Source: DAOPJM01 sp035399665
GTDB lineage: Bacteria > Bacillota > Clostridia > Christensenellales > CAG-138
Assembly (NCBI GenBank): GCA_035399665.1
Contig: DAOPJM010000007.1
Location: 3,567 to 67,566 of the forward strand
DNA: 64,000 nt
Direction of reading: 5' to 3'
Shown: one piece after another, positions 61,240 to 64,000 of the stretch
How positions within the stretch are numbered: position 1 is the first letter of the stretch
Layout: every line of letters begins with the position of its first letter
Made by a program: the position numbers and the translations under genes
The notes under the pieces: generated by a model
What the model saw: the letters and a program-made list of their open reading frames with translations, nothing else
What the model was told of the DNA's origin: nothing
Database searches by the model: none

Positions 61240-62552
61240 GCGCCCGTCACGATCATACGCGCAAAAACCATATCGTGATCGCCTATGCCGTACTCTCTAA
61301 GTTGAATAACCTCCGCATCCTGCGGTACTATGCCGTCGGTATAGAGTATGTTGTCCAATATCTTCGGTACGGTACCGTCCCCGAAGGTGTTTTCGGTGAT
61401 GTTGGTGAACCTAAGATATGGCAGAAAGCCGTCCAACGCACCCGGTGAACAGTTAAAATCACCCGCGACCACATACTTTGCTATGCCGCTGAGCCTCAGC
61501 TCATAATCCAACGACCAAAGATTGAGCGACTTAAAGCACATCGGGGCATCCGAAATATGCGTAAAAAATACGGACACCGCGCCGTCGTCGGTGAGTATAC
61601 GCGCATACCCCAAGGAACGCGGCTCATGCTTATGGATTACGGTCAGTTTCCTGTTAAAGGCGTCAATGAGGGGATACTTGCTCAACAGCACAGAACCATA
61701 TTCCCCGCCCTTATAGCGCATCGCGGGGGCATAGAAGTAATAGGGATAGCCCGCTGCCTTGGCAAGCTCCAACGGAATATCTCTGCCGCCCACCCTCTCC
61801 GTGCCACAGTCCACCTCTTGCAGGCACACTACATCTGCACCCACGTTCTTTATCAACTCGCCCGCTTCAAGGACAGAAGCTCCGTCATTAAGGTTATGCA
61901 CATTCCAACTGCATATGCTAAACTCCTTGCGTGCCTTGGATTTGCAGTCAGCTTGCGTAACAGACACGAAATCCTTGTGAACGTAAGCGGCATTCCCGCA
62001 GTACAGTATTTCGCACCAATCACCGCTTTGTGACAGCACCCGATAGCTCTCGCCAAGCTCGGCCGAACCAATGACAGAGGCGGTCAATCTGCCCTCGCTT
62101 CTCACATTGACCTTGGTCTCGCAGTTGGATATAACGCCCATGGAAACGCTTTCGGCAAGCTTGTATGTATCGTTAGCATCCGGCGATGGGAAGGCGGTCG
62201 CCCACAGCGGCGTTGGAGAGGCCGTGCTGCCGTCCTCAAGCAGCTTTGGGGTGGACGGGGGTATTGGCACGAAGGTAATCTCCGGACTTAATTCAAGCTC
62301 ACCCGCGGGGCTTGAGGTAGTCTCCTGCTCGGCGTCAGCGGAAGCTTCCGGCTGCTTCTCGCTCTGCTCTTTTGTTGGAGCTATTGTCACAATAATCACG
62401 GTATCGGCGTTTATGGTCTCAAAAGCCGCAGACGAGGGCGAAGGTGAAACCGTGAGCTGAACTGTATTGGCTTTGCAGGCGCACAAAACCACGACCGCCA
62501 AAAGCAGCGAGAAAACGACGAACGCTGTAAATTCTCCTTGTTTCCCTTTCAT
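61236..62552 (-). CDS. Lipoprotein with SH3b and endonuclease/exonuclease/phosphatase domains
   Basis: A 438-residue surface protein. Lipobox LCAC gives lipidated Cys26; residues 30-125 are a Ser/Thr/Pro/Glu-rich linker; an SH3b-like domain follows (about 140-200; KVNVRSEGRLTASVIG to AYVHKDFV); residues 205-438 are an EEP metal-dependent hydrolase with SWNVHNLND, CLQEVD, VVAGDFNC and IGDHDMVFARM, covering the catalytic Asp/Asn/His set. The EEP fold includes nucleases and phospholipases; which this is cannot be said. SH3b suggests cell-wall attachment. The start is ATG 62552, seven bases after a TATACT with no ribosome binding site: apparently leaderless. Confidence 0.87.
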   Translation of the reverse strand: MKGKQGEFTAFVVFSLLLAVVVLCACKANTVQLTVSPSPSSAAFETINADTVIIVTIAPTKEQSEKQPEASADAEQETTSSPAGELELSPEITFVPIPPSTPKLLEDGSTASPTPLWATAFPSPDANDTYKLAESVSMGVISNCETKVNVRSEGRLTASVIGSAELGESYRVLSQSGDWCEILYCGNAAYVHKDFVSVTQADCKSKARKEFSICSWNVHNLNDGASVLEAGELIKNVGADVVCLQEVDCGTERVGGRDIPLELAKAAGYPYYFYAPAMRYKGGEYGSVLLSKYPLIDAFNRKLTVIHKHEPRSLGYARILTDDGAVSVFFTHISDAPMCFKSLNLWSLDYELRLSGIAKYVVAGDFNCSPGALDGFLPYLRFTNITENTFGDGTVPKILDNILYTDGIVPQDAEVIQLREYGIGDHDMVFARMIVTGA

Positions 62553-62559
62553 GCTGTAA

Positions 62560-62588
62560 AGTATAGCACCACAGCTCTCTGAAAGCAA
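62560..62588 (-). promoter_or_regulatory. Leaderless promoter of the EEP lipoprotein gene
   Basis: Leftward -10 TATACT (62565-62560) preceded by TGC, with TTGCTT at the -35 (62588-62583), spacer 17. The start codon is seven bases downstream. No Shine-Dalgarno sequence. Confidence 0.55.
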
Positions 62589-62597
62589 GAAAAGGTA

Positions 62598-62626
62598 TTT
62601 ACACAAATGCAACATTATGGTATAAT
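62598..62626 (+). promoter_or_regulatory. Promoter of the BceRS-like operon
   Basis: TTTACA (62598-62603), 17-bp spacer, TATAAT (62621-62626). Divergent from the EEP lipoprotein promoter. AAAGGTG lies upstream of the ATG at 62654. Confidence 0.82.
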
Positions 62627-62653
62627 TTCTTATATTATTAAAAGGTGATTCAC

Positions 62654-62914
62654 ATGACTGACCGTAACGGCGTAACCATTCCGGATATGTACGCTCCCAT
62701 AAGCCCTTGGGCCTACTTTGGACTAACCTTGCTGTACAATGTTCCCGTCATCGGGTTCATCTTTGCCATTGTCTTCTCCTGTGGGGCAAGCAGAAACCGC
62801 AACGTTCGCAACTTCTCCCGCTCCTTCTTCTGCTACTACGTTATTATCGCGATAGTACTGCTTATATTGCTCTTCACCGGCGGTCTGACTGCGATTATAT
62901 CCAACCTCAGCTAA
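62654..62914 (+). CDS. Small two-helix membrane protein
   Basis: An 86-residue protein that I cannot assign to a named family. A short N-terminus is followed by two hydrophobic segments (about 20-42 and 60-84) with a basic loop between them (SRNRNVRNFSRS). The start is ATG 62654, with AAGGTG 5-6 nt before it. It is first in the operon with the BceRS-like pair, 3 bp before the regulator, so it may be an accessory to the sensor or a target. Confidence 0.72.
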   Translation: MTDRNGVTIPDMYAPISPWAYFGLTLLYNVPVIGFIFAIVFSCGASRNRNVRNFSRSFFCYYVIIAIVLLILLFTGGLTAIISNLS

Positions 62915-62917
62915 GCC

Positions 62918-63601
62918 TTGCTGGTATTTATTGTTGAGGATGATAAGGTGATTGCCGGCGCTATGGCGGCTCACCTGCAATCATGGGGTTTGAAAACCTA
63001 TGTCGTCACGGACTTCAAGAACGTGCTGACCGAGTTCGTAAGTACGACTCCCGAGCTTGTGTTGATGGACATATCATTGCCGTTCTTCAACGGCTATCAT
63101 TGGTGTACGGAAATTCGCCGCATCTCGAAAGCCCCCATTATCTTCATCTCCTCCGCGTCGGACAATCTCAACATCGTAATGGCGATGAACATGGGGGCGG
63201 ACGACTTCATATCAAAGCCCTTCGACCTTACGGTACTGACCGCCAAGGTCAACGCAATGCTAAGGCGCAGCTATGAGTTCGCACCGCAGAGCGGCCTTGT
63301 CTGCGTGGGCAAGGCGGTTCTGAACACCCGTGAGGCACAGCTTAGCGTGGACGGTGAGAGAGTCGAGCTAAGCCGAAATGAATACCGCATACTGCAAGTC
63401 CTTATTGAACGGCGCGGAAGCATTGTAAGCCGCGACGAGCTTATGAACAGCCTTTGGGAGACCGACAGCTATGTCGATGAGAACACTCTAAACGTTAACG
63501 TCCTCAGACTGCGCAAGCGTCTTGAAGCCGTGGGTTTGGGCGAGCTAATCAAGACAAAGCGCGGCATGGGCTACACCATAGATCCCGACTCAGAGCATTG
63601 A
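62918..63601 (+). CDS. OmpR-family response regulator, BceR-like
   Basis: A 227-residue regulator: receiver (1-115) with VEDDK, Asp51 in LVLMDISLPF, Ser in FISSASD and Lys in SKPFDLTVL; then a winged helix with RNEYRILQVLIERRGSIVSRDEL. The kinase that follows begins like BceS/GraS, so this is the cognate BceR-like regulator of an antimicrobial-peptide response. The TTG start has no clear ribosome binding site and relies on coupling to the membrane protein gene 3 bp upstream. Confidence 0.87.
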   Translation: MLVFIVEDDKVIAGAMAAHLQSWGLKTYVVTDFKNVLTEFVSTTPELVLMDISLPFFNGYHWCTEIRRISKAPIIFISSASDNLNIVMAMNMGADDFISKPFDLTVLTAKVNAMLRRSYEFAPQSGLVCVGKAVLNTREAQLSVDGERVELSRNEYRILQVLIERRGSIVSRDELMNSLWETDSYVDENTLNVNVLRLRKRLEAVGLGELIKTKRGMGYTIDPDSEH

Positions 63602-63605
63602 CGCC

Positions 63606-64000
63606 ATGAGAGACTTCTTCAAAGCGGGAATCTCATACTTTGTTAAGCACCTTGCGATGTTGATAGCCCTGGTCATCGTTTCCTTTGTGTTCTATTTCAT
63701 CTTCTTCCTATATAATCTCCCAACCGAGCCGATAATCTACGCCTCGGTCATAAGCCTTGTGGTACTGATTGCAATAGGCTTCATACGATTTTTCAACTTC
63801 TACCGCAAGCACAGGTTATTGCGCCATGCCATCGATTGCTTTAACTCCGAGTTCGCCAAGCTGCCTATGGCCGTCGGAGTGATAGAGCAGGACTACCAAG
63901 AGCTTGTACAGACCTTGCAGCAGAACCGCCTTGAGCTTGAGAACGAGGTCATGCGCAGATTGTCGCAGAGCAGCGACTATTATACCATGTGGGCGCATCA
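63606..64000 (+). CDS. Intramembrane-sensing histidine kinase, BceS-like (partial)
   Basis: The gene runs off the right edge; about 131 residues are visible. Two membrane helices (about 14-37 and 45-65) are separated by only a few external residues, typical of intramembrane-sensing kinases. The cytoplasmic part ends in SSDYYTMWAHQ, the start of the phospho-His helix as in BceS/GraS. It begins 4 bp after the regulator gene. A BceAB-type transporter may lie beyond the window (expected from the family, not seen). Confidence 0.85.
   Translation, partial: MRDFFKAGISYFVKHLAMLIALVIVSFVFYFIFFLYNLPTEPIIYASVISLVVLIAIGFIRFFNFYRKHRLLRHAIDCFNSEFAKLPMAVGVIEQDYQELVQTLQQNRLELENEVMRRLSQSSDYYTMWAH

Noticed and set aside
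1..64000. tRNA, rRNA, CRISPR array, prophage, transposon or integron
   Set aside because: I read both strands for these and saw none.

Overview
The window looks like chromosomal DNA of an anaerobic, low- to mid-GC Gram-positive bacterium of the Bacillota, most likely class Clostridia. The signs are a CpsB/CpsC/CpsD tyrosine-phosphorylation module, BceRS- and PhoPR-type two-component systems, a PrsA/SurA-like foldase, an ECF S component, MgtE, an EF-G-like GTPase, a CIRCE operator at hsp20, strong AGGAGG-type ribosome binding sites, several TTG starts, and a molybdenum purine hydroxylase. By eye the base composition is roughly half G+C. I see no rRNA, tRNA, CRISPR array, prophage, transposase or insertion sequence; this is mostly core and metabolic genome.

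Layout. 1-272: start of a leftward PLP-type enzyme gene and a divergent promoter. 272-4673: sugar-phosphate isomerase-like protein, pgi, rodA-like gene and an Eis-like acetyltransferase, tightly packed. 4763-9815: DUF523 protein, PhoP/PhoR-type pair, HtrA protease and aminotransferase. 9873-17278: mutS2, M20 peptidase, mgtE, an ECF S component and pfkA. 17403-21074: a Crp/Fnr regulator convergent with thioredoxin and a four-domain CoA-disulfide reductase/rhodanese/TusA/DsrE2 protein (sulfur and thiol redox). 21159-27442: APH-type kinase, then P-loop protein, S41 protease, S-adenosylhomocysteinase and EF-G-like GTPase. 27649-31204 (leftward): a degenerate DacF-like membrane protein followed by cpsC, cpsD and cpsB. 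31308-39174 (leftward): purine catabolism operon (adenine deaminase, then three xanthine dehydrogenase subunits) ending in an aspartate aminotransferase and a PlsC-like acyltransferase. 39524-47428: DAACS symporter, PAP2 phosphatase, PepF peptidase, GH36 alpha-galactosidase, SurA-like foldase and a 34-residue membrane peptide. 47598-53922: threonine synthase, then a BMP-type nucleoside ABC importer whose binding-protein gene is frameshifted. 54076-57417: a lipoprotein of 14 RCC1 repeats, a 58-residue DUF1540 protein and rarA. 57511-64000: typA, WYL regulator, hsp20 with CIRCE, a nuclease-like lipoprotein, and a BceRS-like system running off the end.

How it fits together. Several parts connect functionally. 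Adenine deaminase and xanthine dehydrogenase could degrade purines supplied by the BMP importer. Thioredoxin and the fused oxidoreductase/rhodanese/TusA/DsrE2 protein form a thiol and sulfane-sulfur module with a plausible Crp/Fnr site at -41. Envelope functions (RodA, HtrA, DacF-like, CpsBCD, PAP2, PlsC-like, BceRS-like) are spread across the window.

The most unusual observations are four genes (start codons 272, 13775, 57417, 62552) whose start codon lies 6-7 nt after a good -10 element with no ribosome binding site, i.e. apparent leaderless mRNAs; a one-base frameshift just after the lipobox of the BMP lipoprotein; a D-Ala-D-Ala carboxypeptidase homologue that has lost all its catalytic motifs and heads a Cps kinase operon; and the 14-blade RCC1 lipoprotein.
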